Notes: generated from the sequence alone by a model not told the origin. A stretch of 10,108 nt of DNA from Candidatus Thiosymbion ectosymbiont of Robbea hypermnestra (GCA_020443945.1 JAIZWN010000117.1:1-10108), one strand, 5' to 3'. Numbered from the stretch's first letter, positions 1-5,088 are shown. Program-made: numbers and translations.

Positions 1-43
1 CGCGCAACGAAGCGGATGGTCGCTTCTCGTCGCGTCCGAAGGG

Positions 44-126
44 AGCCCCCCAACCGCGCCAAGGCCAGGCGTGGCGTTGCTCTCTTGCTCGGTGCTCTCC
101 TCTCGCCTTGGCGCGGTTGGGGGGCT
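44..126. repeat. 22-bp perfect inverted repeat with 39-nt spacer
   Basis: Positions 44-65 (AGCCCCCCAACCGCGCCAAG plus GC) are the exact reverse complement of 105-126. The arms contain a run of six C or six G. The spacer of 39 nt has no obvious structure. No T-tract follows either arm, so a simple intrinsic terminator is unlikely. The form fits a miniature inverted-repeat element or a long RNA hairpin. No target-site duplication was seen. Confidence 0.75.
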
Positions 127-137
127 TAAGAGGGTGA

Positions 138-162
138 AAAATAAGGTGAAACGGGGCACTAG
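138..162 (+). repeat. Short interspersed motif, copy near left end
   Basis: The stretch beginning AAAATAAGGTGAAACGGGG resembles 7252-7276 (AAAATAAAGTGAAGCGGGAT...) and, in reverse, 7144-7169. All three end in a CACTAG / TACTGG / TACTAG-like tail. It appears to be a dispersed repeat with about 80% identity between copies. Its function is unknown. Confidence 0.45.
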
Positions 163-377
163 TACATCTGTGCGCAAGTAACGGAAACATGGCCCATAAC
201 CAGAGAGCTTGCCAGCCGGTGATCAGCTACTTGGAAACAAACCAATCATCCGTCCGTCGTTCCGGGATTCAAAATGCTGATCGCCCGGGAACAAATGCTC
301 CGAGATTTCTCCGGTTGGTCACGCGCGGCCATGCGTAACTGACCCCGCCGGCGGCTCTACCGATACCATCGATTGCC

Positions 378-677
378 ATGATAAATCGTCGCAAGGCCAA
401 ACCACCGGCTGCGTTCGCGCGCCAAGCAGCCGCACCATATCCACAACAAAGCCTTCATCGCGAGCGTATTCGGAACTTTCGCAACCTCATCAAGCACTTG
501 ATCCATCTGCGAAGCGAGGGGCTTCTGACTGATGACGATTTCAGTGCATTAGTGGAAATGGCATCGGCTACATTCATTGAAGCCGAGGTAGCCACCAAAG
601 TTGCACAGGTAATCGACAATAAGCTGTCTAAGGAAATGAAAAATCAACTATTCATAGATTACCTGTTGGGACTTTAA
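378..677 (+). CDS. Hypothetical protein, 99 residues
   Basis: I do not recognise this protein. The reading frame is open from 339 after a stop at 336-338, and ATG 378 is the only ordinary start near its beginning, but no clear Shine-Dalgarno sequence precedes it. Residues 1-30 are basic and Ala/Pro-rich and look disordered. Residues 31-99 look like a compact helical domain, with alternating hydrophobic positions around RNFRNLIKHLIHL, a LLTDDDF turn, and a Leu-rich C-terminus (YLLGL). There is no signal peptide or membrane segment. It ends 12 nt before the terminator at 690-715, which suits a real transcribed gene converging on fba. It could be a remnant or a small regulator; the domain-like C-terminal half is more credible than the N-terminal start. 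Confidence 0.5.
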   Translation: MINRRKAKPPAAFARQAAAPYPQQSLHRERIRNFRNLIKHLIHLRSEGLLTDDDFSALVEMASATFIEAEVATKVAQVIDNKLSKEMKNQLFIDYLLGL

Positions 678-689
678 GAGATGACAGAA

Positions 690-715
690 AAAAGGGGCGC
701 TTGAGCGCCCCTTTT
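690..715. terminator. Bidirectional rho-independent terminator
   Basis: AAAAGGGGCGCT (690-701) pairs perfectly with AGCGCCCCTTTT (704-715) around a 2-nt centre. The stem is GC-rich and flanked by A's on the left and T's on the right, so a U-tract follows it in both directions. It lies between the plus-strand ORF ending at 677 and the minus-strand fba ending at 745, and should end transcription of both. Confidence 0.93.
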
Positions 716-744
716 CGGTTAGAAGGGAAGGTTCGGAACCGGGA

Positions 745-1809
745 TCAGTTGACCTTGGGTTCCAGCTCGCCCTTGGTGTAGCGGGTGGTCATGGTCTCCA
801 ACGAAAGGGCCGTGATTTTCGAGGCGTTGCCGGCGGTGCCGAAGGCCTCATAGCGGGCCTTGCAGATCTCGGACATGGCCTTGGTCGTGGCGGCAAGGTA
901 CTTGCGCGGATCGAACTCGGCCGGCTTGTCGTGCAGGAACTTGCGGACGGCGCCGGTGGAGGCCATGCGCAGATCCGTGTCGATATTGACCTTGCGCACC
1001 CCGTGCTTGATGCCCTCGACGATCTCCTCGACCGGCACGCCGTAGGTCTCGCCCATGGCCCCGCCGTGGTCGTTGATGATCTTCAGCCAGTCCTGAGGCA
1101 CCGAGGAGGAGCCGTGCATCACCAGATGGGTATTGGGGATGCGCTTGTTGATCTCCTTGATACGGTTGATGGCCAGGATATCGCCGGTGGGCGGACGGGT
1201 GAACTTATAGGCGCCGTGGGAGGTGCCGATGGCGATGGCCAAGGCGTCGACGCCGGTCTTCTTGACGAAATCCGCGGCCTCTTCCGGATCGGTCAGCAGC
1301 TGGTCGTGAGACAGGGTGCCCTCGGCGCCGATGCCGTCTTCTTCACCCGCCTGCCCGGTCTCCAGGGAACCGAGACAACCCAGCTCGCCTTCCACCGAGA
1401 CGCCGCAGGCGTGGGCCATATCGACCACCTTCTTGGTGGTGTCCACGTTGTACTCATAGCTGGCGGGCGTCTTGCCGTCTTCCTTGAGGGAGCCGTCCAT
1501 CATGACGGAGGAGAAGCCGAGCTGGATGGAACGCTGGCATACCGCCGGGGAGGTGCCGTGGTCCTGATGCATGCACACGGGGATGTGCGGCCACTCCTCG
1601 ATGGCGGCCAGGATCAGGTGGCGCAGGAAGGGGGCGCCGGCATACTTGCGGGCACCGGCGGAGGCCTGGACGATGACGGGGGAATCGGTCTCGTCGGCCG
1701 CCTCCATGATGGCGCGCATCTGCTCCAGGTTATTGACGTTGTAGGCGGGCACGCCATAGCCCTTCTCGGCGGCGTGGTCCAGCAGTTGACGCATTGAAAT
1801 CAAGGCCAT
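745..1809 (-). CDS. fba: Class II fructose-bisphosphate aldolase, Calvin-cycle subtype
   Basis: This cytosolic, zinc-dependent enzyme reversibly joins dihydroxyacetone phosphate and glyceraldehyde-3-phosphate to fructose-1,6-bisphosphate. In autotrophs the same subtype also makes sedoheptulose-1,7-bisphosphate. The 354 residues match the usual length of the Calvin-cycle subtype. Visible landmarks are HQDHG at 81-85 (catalytic Asp83, zinc ligand His84), GELG at 141-144, GTSHG at 195-199 (zinc ligand His198), MHGSSS at 231-236 (zinc ligand His232) and the substrate-binding NIDTDLR at 275-281. The ATG at 1809 is preceded by GGAG with a 7-nt spacer. It is the last gene of the minus-strand metabolic series and is followed by the terminator at 690-715. 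It lies about 1.1 kb from pgk, so an own promoter is likely. The symbol cbbA would be equally apt. Confidence 0.96.
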   Translation of the reverse strand: MALISMRQLLDHAAEKGYGVPAYNVNNLEQMRAIMEAADETDSPVIVQASAGARKYAGAPFLRHLILAAIEEWPHIPVCMHQDHGTSPAVCQRSIQLGFSSVMMDGSLKEDGKTPASYEYNVDTTKKVVDMAHACGVSVEGELGCLGSLETGQAGEEDGIGAEGTLSHDQLLTDPEEAADFVKKTGVDALAIAIGTSHGAYKFTRPPTGDILAINRIKEINKRIPNTHLVMHGSSSVPQDWLKIINDHGGAMGETYGVPVEEIVEGIKHGVRKVNIDTDLRMASTGAVRKFLHDKPAEFDPRKYLAATTKAMSEICKARYEAFGTAGNASKITALSLETMTTRYTKGELEPKVN

Positions 1810-1843
1810 GATGGTTCTCCATCTTGTCGGTTGGTGGATATAC

Positions 1844-1932
1844 CCGTCACATGTGAATTTTCCGTTGCCTTACGGATATTCCCTGGATACGAGAACCGCG
1901 TCTCGCTGTTCCGGAAAACTCACATGTGACGG
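1844..1932. repeat. 21-bp inverted repeat with two TCACATGTGA palindromes in the fba leader
   Basis: Positions 1844-1864 and 1912-1932 are reverse complements at 20 of 21 positions, around a 47-nt spacer. Each arm contains the perfect 10-bp palindrome TCACATGTGA, so the site has symmetry at two scales. The spacer includes a small hairpin (CGAGA ... TCTCG). The element lies 35 to 123 bp upstream of the fba ATG. It may be a paired operator for a dimeric regulator, a leader-RNA structure, or a miniature inverted-repeat element. No target duplication is evident. Confidence 0.65.
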
Positions 1933-1961
1933 ATAGAGAGAAAGTTTGAAAAATATAGCCT

Positions 1962-2123
1962 TTAGCTGCTAGCTTTGTGGTTGCCATCAATGCAGTGAAC
2001 GTTCGAAAACAACAGGAAAAAAATCCTGTTTAGTAAAGCGAAGTTTTTATCGGCTAATGCCTGCACCCTTTGGGGAAGCTTATGGTAGTGAAACCAGAAC
2101 TCGGGAGAGGCAAAATGATTCAA
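1962..2123 (-). pseudogene. Truncated RelE/ParE-like toxin remnant
   Basis: A 53-codon frame starts at TTG 2123, overlapping the TGA of the upstream antitoxin. Its first 31 residues (NHFASPEFW..., then LADKNFALL) look like the start of a small RelE/ParE-like toxin family that normally follows this kind of antitoxin. In that family, LADKNF(A/E)LL is followed by a K-x-(D/N)-P-x-H-P-S-L-x-F-K-K segment and a C-terminal strand region. Here the sequence switches after codon 31 to unrelated NRIFFLLFS... and stops at 1962-1964. The catalytic C-terminal two thirds are therefore gone. The break begins with AACAGGATTTTT, which resembles repeat sequence at 10003-10037 read in reverse. Family recognition is from memory of homologues and was not searched. 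Confidence 0.75.
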
Positions 2124-2317
2124 AGCGGGGTACATTGACCGGCCACGAAGGCTTTGTCCGCCCGCTCGCCGGCTCCGTCAAGTCGACCGGCCAAGATATC
2201 GGTTGCTATCTGTTTGTCCCATTGATCAGCCAGAAATTCTTCGAACCATCCTGCAAACTTGTCAAGATCCTCTGGTGAAAGGTGCAATACCGCATCTTCC
2301 AGTTGCTCGGTTGTCAT
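2120..2317 (-). CDS. Putative type II antitoxin, 65 residues, toxin lost
   Basis: This small acidic protein (MTTEQLEDAV..., WFEEFLADQWDKQI, DILAGRLD, ending AGQCTPL) resembles antitoxins that precede small RelE/ParE-like toxins in many Proteobacteria and Cyanobacteria. The N-terminal half is probably helical. The C-terminal part would wrap and block the toxin. The ATG at 2317 has a weak GGGG-type ribosome site about nine bases upstream. Its TGA overlaps the TTG start of the toxin remnant, the usual translational coupling of such modules. The frame is complete and shows no decay, although the toxin is truncated. I infer an orphan antitoxin; whether it is expressed is unknown. Confidence 0.75.
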   Translation of the reverse strand: MTTEQLEDAVLHLSPEDLDKFAGWFEEFLADQWDKQIATDILAGRLDGAGERADKAFVAGQCTPL

Positions 2318-2334
2318 CTTGCTTTACCCCAGTC

Positions 2335-2358
2335 TCTCTGGCTCCCACGCTCCAGAGA
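2335..2358. repeat. Partial copy of the GCTCCAGC repeat upstream of the antitoxin
   Basis: Positions 2337-2355 (TCTGGCTCCCACGCTCCAG) are identical over 19 bp to 2779-2797, which lies just upstream of hicB. The ends TCTCTGG / CCAGAGA (2335-2341 / 2352-2358) also form a 7-bp stem. It appears to be the outer part of the larger palindromic element at 2783-2885, placed about 20 bp before an antitoxin start. Confidence 0.65.
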
Positions 2359-2443
2359 TTGTGAAAGTATTCGTTTTTCCCGGAAGTGGTGGGATGGAAC
2401 CGCTCTATTTCACCCTAAATTCTATATCAGGTGGGACAGCCAG

Positions 2444-2557
2444 ATTGATGGGCACGCTACGCTTTGTGCTGTCTGCAAGTCATTGCGATTCGGAAACTTC
2501 CGAAGCATGACCAAAACTTCGGGGCATCTTACCAGACGCTTGCTTTGCCCATCCTAC
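2444..2557 (-). repeat. 114-bp interspersed repeat, copy 1
   Basis: Read on the minus strand it starts GTAGGATGGGCAAAGCAAGC and ends AGCGTGCCCATCAAT. Copy 2 at 5759-5872 has the same length and orientation, nearly identical ends and a more diverged middle (roughly 70-75% identity by eye). The ends are partly complementary (GATGGGCA / TGCCCATC), so the unit can fold on itself. No coding capacity is seen. Its right edge is directly joined to the first codons of a lost hicA gene. Confidence 0.8.
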
Positions 2558-2574
2558 ATGCTGATCACCTTCAA
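2554..2574 (-). pseudogene. hicA: hicA toxin start, cut after about five codons
   Basis: At the end of hicB, the overlapping frame TTG AAG GTG ATC AGC reads M-K-V-I-S. HicA-family toxins paired with this type of HicB commonly begin MKVISGK. The next codons are ATG TAG, and the TAG belongs to the GTAGGATGGG end of the 114-bp repeat. Nothing resembling the HicA GSHHxY active-site region follows on the far side of the repeat. The toxin has therefore been replaced, not merely split. The fragment is only five codons, so the assignment rests on its position, the TTTGA overlap and the hicB partner. Confidence 0.55.
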
Positions 2575-2774
2575 ACCGCTATCTCCATTATCTTGCCCCT
2601 ACCCGATACAGCAAGCTCCTTAACGTCCACTGACAAACAACCTTCGACGGCTTCATAGAGATTACTCAACAATTCATCAAATGAATCTCCCTGAGTAGCG
2701 CATCCCGGAACGGAGGGTACTTCAGCCCAATAGCCTCCTTCTTCCGCTTCATGTACCACTACTTTCAATTTCAT
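2571..2774 (-). CDS. hicB: HicB-family antitoxin, toxin lost
   Basis: This 67-residue protein has the HicB fold signature: KLKVVVHEAEEGGYWAEVP near the N-terminus, then PGCATQGDSFDELLSNLYEA (residues 23-42) and EGCL. HicB binds and neutralises the HicA mRNA interferase and may repress its own operon. Short HicB forms of about 70 residues without a DNA-binding tail are common. The ATG at 2774 is preceded by GGGAG with a spacer of about nine bases, and that ribosome site is part of the palindromic repeat next to it. Upstream DNA back to pgk is repeat sequence with no visible promoter, so expression may depend on read-through from pgk. Downstream, hicA is destroyed by the repeat at 2444-2557. 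Confidence 0.87.
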   Translation of the reverse strand: MKLKVVVHEAEEGGYWAEVPSVPGCATQGDSFDELLSNLYEAVEGCLSVDVKELAVSGRGKIMEIAV

Positions 2775-2778
2775 GCTT

Positions 2779-2885
2779 TCTGGCTCCCACGCTCCAGCGT
2801 GGGAGCAAGTCCGGACGCTCCAGCGTCATGAGACCTTGGCCGCTGGAGCGGCCACAATGGCGTTCCCACGCTGGAGCGTGGGAAC
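2779..2885. repeat. Symmetric cluster of four palindromes sharing a GCTCCAGC core
   Basis: Four hairpins follow one another. The first (2783-2806) has an 11-bp stem around CC. The second (2814-2827) has a 6-bp stem around CC. The third (2838-2853) has a 7-bp stem around GG. The fourth (2862-2885) has an 11-bp stem around GG. Each centre reads GCTCCAGC or its complement GCTGGAGC, and the order CC-CC-GG-GG makes the cluster itself roughly symmetric. The form resembles REP/BIME-type bacterial interspersed palindromes. It fills the space between pgk and hicB and overlaps the hicB ribosome site. Confidence 0.82.
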
Positions 2886-2904
2886 GAGCCTGCTGCCGTC
2901 CATC

Positions 2905-2943
2905 GATGCGGTTCGGCCATCCCTGGCCTCACCACATCCTACG
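2905..2943. repeat. GTAGGATG-type hairpin repeat just after pgk
   Basis: On the minus strand it reads CGTAGGATGTGGTGAGG ... GAACCGCATC, with outer arms GATGTGGT / ACCGCATC (one wobble pair) and an inner GGCCA/TGGCC stem. It begins 4 nt after the pgk stop. Related copies are at 5089-5115 and 7182-7213. As the first hairpin after pgk it could protect the mRNA 3' end or weaken transcription, but it lacks a T-tract. Confidence 0.7.
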
Positions 2944-2946
2944 GAC

Positions 2947-4128
2947 TTAGCCCTTCGCGCGTTCCTCCAGCATGGCCACGGCGGGCAGGGTCTTGCCTTC
3001 CAGGTATTCGAGGAAAGCGCCGCCGGCGGTGGAGATATAGGACACCTGGTCATAGATGTCGTACTTCTGGATAGCCGCGATGGTGTCGCCGCCGCCGGCC
3101 AGGCTGAAACCGGAGGTCTTGGCGATGGCCATGGAGACTGTTTTGGTGCCTTCGCCGAACTGATCGAACTCGAACACGCCCACCGGGCCGTTCCAGACGA
3201 TGGTGCCGGCCTTGGCGATGATGTCGGCCAGCTCCTGGGCGGATTTGGGGCCGATGTCGAAGATCATGTCGTCGTCGGTCACGTCGCCGGCGTCCTTGAG
3301 GGTCGCGGGCTCCTTCTCGTCGAACTTCTTGCCGCACACCACATCCACGGCGATGGGAATCTTGGCGCCGCGTTTAGCCATCTTGTCGATCAGCTTCCTG
3401 GCGGTATCCACCAAGTCGTCTTCGCACAGGGACTTGCCGACATTCTTGCCCGTGGCCTTGAGGAAGGTGTTGGCGATGCCGCCGCCGACCACGAGCTGGT
3501 CGACCTTCTCCGACAGGGCCTCGAGTACGGTGAGCTTGGTGGAGACCTTGGAGCCGCCGACGATGGCGACCATGGGACGGGCCGGCTTGGCCAGGGCCTT
3601 GGCGAGGGCATCCAGCTCCTCGGAGAGCAAGAGGCCGGCACAGGCCTTGGGGGCGAGCTTGCCGACGCCGTGGGTGGAGGCCTGGGCGCGGTGGGCGGTG
3701 CCGAAGGCGTCCATGACAAAGACATCGCACAGATCGGCGTATTTCTTAGCCAGCTCCTCGTTGTCTTTCTTCTCGCCCTTGTTGAAGCGCACGTTTTCCA
3801 GCAGGACGACCTCGCCCCCGGCCACATCCGGCTTCTTGTCCAGGTAGTCCTTGACCAGGGGCACCGGCTTGCCGAGCTTGGCGGACATATCGTCGGCGAT
3901 GGGTTGCATGGAGTTTTCCCGGTCCACCACGCCCTCCTCCGGGCGACCCCGGTGGGAGAACACCATGACCCTGGCGCCGGCCTTCATGCAGTACTCGACG
4001 GTGGGCATGGAGGCGGTGATGCGGGCATCGGATGTCACCTTGCCGTCCTTGACGGGGACATTGAGATCGGCGCGGATCAGTACGCGCTTACCGGCAAGAT
4101 CGAGATCGGTGAGCTTGGTGAATGACAT
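2947..4128 (-). CDS. pgk: Phosphoglycerate kinase
   Basis: This cytosolic enzyme transfers phosphate between 1,3-bisphosphoglycerate/ADP and 3-phosphoglycerate/ATP. In the Calvin cycle it runs toward 1,3-bisphosphoglycerate for GAPDH. The 393 residues are normal for a bacterial PGK and both lobes are complete. The N-lobe shows RADLNVP (19-25), DARI (34-37), HRGRP (59-63), ENVRF (111-115) and DAFGTAHR (140-147). The C-lobe nucleotide site shows GGSKVSTK (191-198), NGPVGVFE (313-320) and GGGDT (345-349). ATG 4128 is preceded by GGAG with an 8-nt spacer. The gene is about 2 kb from gap, with a TA region between, and its leader contains the inverted-repeat element at 4166-4272. Confidence 0.97.
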   Translation of the reverse strand: MSFTKLTDLDLAGKRVLIRADLNVPVKDGKVTSDARITASMPTVEYCMKAGARVMVFSHRGRPEEGVVDRENSMQPIADDMSAKLGKPVPLVKDYLDKKPDVAGGEVVLLENVRFNKGEKKDNEELAKKYADLCDVFVMDAFGTAHRAQASTHGVGKLAPKACAGLLLSEELDALAKALAKPARPMVAIVGGSKVSTKLTVLEALSEKVDQLVVGGGIANTFLKATGKNVGKSLCEDDLVDTARKLIDKMAKRGAKIPIAVDVVCGKKFDEKEPATLKDAGDVTDDDMIFDIGPKSAQELADIIAKAGTIVWNGPVGVFEFDQFGEGTKTVSMAIAKTSGFSLAGGGDTIAAIQKYDIYDQVSYISTAGGAFLEYLEGKTLPAVAMLEERAKG

Positions 4129-4165
4129 AGAGAGTTCTCCGCAATGTTAGGTTTTGGTGGCTTTT

Positions 4166-4272
4166 TACATAGTTTCAGCCTGATCCTGCATTTTCCTGAA
4201 GGATCGGCTAATTAGGATGGAACCTATGAATATCTGTGGAGATTGTACCGGAAAACAGGCTGAAACTATGTA
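4166..4272. repeat. 107-bp miniature element with perfect 17-bp terminal inverted repeats
   Basis: TACATAGTTTCAGCCTG (4166-4182) is the exact reverse complement of 4256-4272. An inner GATCCT / AGGATC pair (4182-4187 / 4200-4205) adds structure. The layout is that of a miniature inverted-repeat transposable element without coding capacity. No target-site duplication is evident. It lies 38 bp upstream of the pgk start, so it would be transcribed in the pgk leader if the promoter is further upstream. Confidence 0.72.
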
Positions 4273-4440
4273 CTGGCAAGGCTTCGCCTCGGATCGACGA
4301 GACATGGGTTTTTTATCAAATCGGATTTTCCGAGCTTCGATTGCGCTAACGACCGGCATAAGCCGACGTATACTGCGCTTGCATGCCGAAATCGAAAAAC
4401 CGTACCGAAGCTCGACGGCACAGTACGCGGTCGGCTTGCG
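4273..4440. repeat. Intergenic stretch with an imperfect inverted repeat (4360-4437)
   Basis: Between the miniature element and the antitoxin gene, AAGCCGAC-GTATACTG (from 4360) roughly matches the reverse complement of CAGTACGCGGTCGGCTT (4421-4437). The arms are about 16 bp with one gap and two mismatches. It could be another decayed palindromic repeat or a weak transcription barrier after the antitoxin gene. No gene is supported here. Confidence 0.4.
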
Positions 4441-4617
4441 TCAGGCAGCGATTTTCTCCGGTTTAGGCTTACGAGCTGGAAACGATACCAGTTTGTGCCC
4501 CCCTTCTGCTTGCTTAACTTGTATATCTTTGCAAATCGCATCGATATCGAAATCAAGCTGTCGGGCATATTCTTCCCGCAACTTATGGATCTCTTCTACA
4601 ATAGGATCATGCCACAT
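4441..4617 (-). CDS. Putative antitoxin of a PIN-domain toxin, 58 residues
   Basis: The protein starts MWHDPIVEEIHKLREEYARQ, continues LDFDIDAICKDIQ and ends in a basic Pro/Lys-rich tail. It resembles small proteins commonly found directly after PIN-domain toxins of the ETS/ETT type. A predicted N-terminal helix and a flexible tail fit an antitoxin. ATG 4617 is preferred over the upstream in-frame ATG at 4683: the longer frame lies inside the toxin coding region, while 4617 has a GGAGG site 7 nt upstream. It starts 2 nt after the toxin stop, so the order is toxin then antitoxin. The frame is intact although the toxin is not. Family assignment is from recall, not a search. Confidence 0.72.
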   Translation of the reverse strand: MWHDPIVEEIHKLREEYARQLDFDIDAICKDIQVKQAEGGHKLVSFPARKPKPEKIAA

Positions 4618-4619
4618 AG

Positions 4620-4811
4620 TTACGCCTCCAGTAGCTCTTGAGGAGTACAAACAATTGGAGGCTCGAAGCCTTTGGAACGACACATACTTTCGATACGAGG
4701 ACGAAGTACGGCATTGTTAATGTGGGTACAATTCCAGGTAAGCAGGTATTCGACGCCATGGACTACAGCAACCGCAATATCGATGTCTCGACGTATACCT
4801 TATTGTTTCAC
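4620..4811 (-). pseudogene. PIN-domain toxin remnant with a large internal deletion and frameshift
   Basis: The last 57 or so codons before the TAA at 4620-4622 read DIAVAVVHGVEYLLTWNC, then HINNA..., then IVCTPQELLEA. This is the C-terminal part of a PIN-domain ribonuclease toxin, including the late acidic position and the TWNCxHI motif. Directly upstream, in the next frame, codons at 4804-4778 read N-K-V-Y-V-E-T-S-I, the typical N-terminal first strand of the same family (YxETS). Full proteins have roughly 90-100 residues between these motifs; here they touch. The middle, with the central acidic residues, is missing and the frame is broken, so the toxin should be inactive. A GTG at 4811-4809 reads only GTG AAA CAA TAA. 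Confidence 0.8.
4625..4629 (-). promoter_or_regulatory. Shine-Dalgarno site fixing the antitoxin start
   Basis: GGAGG on the minus strand, 7 nt before ATG 4617 and inside the last codons of the PIN remnant. It supports the 58-residue start over the longer frame from 4683. It also shows how translation of the antitoxin was coupled to the end of the toxin gene. Confidence 0.75.
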
Positions 4812-4848
4812 AATAGCAGTTGCAAATTAATGAAGAACCTAACAGCCC

Positions 4849-4951
4849 CTAGGTTGGGGTGAGCTTGCGAACCCCAACAAAAAATCGCCATACCGAGTTC
4901 AGAATCGTTGGGGTTTGTCGCCCCTGCCGGGGCGACCTAACCTCAACCTAC
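4849..4951. repeat. Composite palindromic element of about 103 bp
   Basis: The outer ends CTAGGTTGGGG and CCTCAACCTAC are inverted repeats at 9 of 11 positions. Inside are a hairpin with 8-bp arms GTTGGGGT / ACCCCAAC (4853-4860 / 4871-4878) and a second with GTCGCCCC / GGGGCGAC around TGCC (4917-4936). The core GGGGTGAGCTTGCGAACCCC also occurs in reverse at 9977-9996. It sits about 40 bp upstream of the PIN remnant and probably belongs to the same class of mobile palindromes as the other repeats here. Confidence 0.7.
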
Positions 4952-5088
4952 ATGGGCTATATGAGAACCTTAAGTTTACCCAACGGCGACCTCTACATGA
5001 GTTACATACACTTCACCATGAAGTCTTATAAATGATGTATTTACGTTCAATTTCCATGTGGTCACCTTATTGCGTACCACTGATAGCC

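Larger units (their letters stand above)
1..377. other. Non-coding left flank
   Basis: No gene can be supported in this stretch. It holds a 22-bp inverted repeat (44-65 / 105-126) and a short motif at 138-162 that recurs near gap. The rest (163-377) has stops in the frame leading into the ORF at 378, the last at 336-338, and shows no tRNA, promoter or coding signal that I can recognise. It could contain the decayed end of an upstream gene, but nothing visible proves this. Confidence 0.5.

Noticed and set aside
931..1797. 288-codon plus-strand ORF opposite fba
   Set aside because: Antisense shadow of the aldolase gene.
1844..1932. CRP binding site
   Set aside because: The palindrome is TCACATGTGA, the opposite order of the CRP consensus TGTGA-N6-TCACA.
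2259..2658. Overlapping plus-strand ORFs of 64 to 113 codons
   Set aside because: They lie opposite the antitoxin, hicB and the 114-bp repeat, and have no coding features of their own.
2783..2885. CRISPR array in the palindrome cluster
   Set aside because: The units differ in arm sequence and spacing and alternate in orientation; there are no regular spacers and no cas genes nearby.
2773..4125. 450-codon plus-strand ORF opposite pgk
   Set aside because: It is the GC-rich antisense shadow of pgk, has low-complexity Gly/Ala/His/Val composition, and matches no family.
4165..4359. 64-codon minus ORF over the pgk leader
   Set aside because: It runs through the 107-bp inverted-repeat element, has no recognisable content and no clear ribosome site.
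4441..4683. Longer 80-residue form of the PIN-associated antitoxin
   Set aside because: Its first 22 codons overlap the PIN toxin C-terminus in another frame; ATG 4617 has a GGAGG site and the family-like start.
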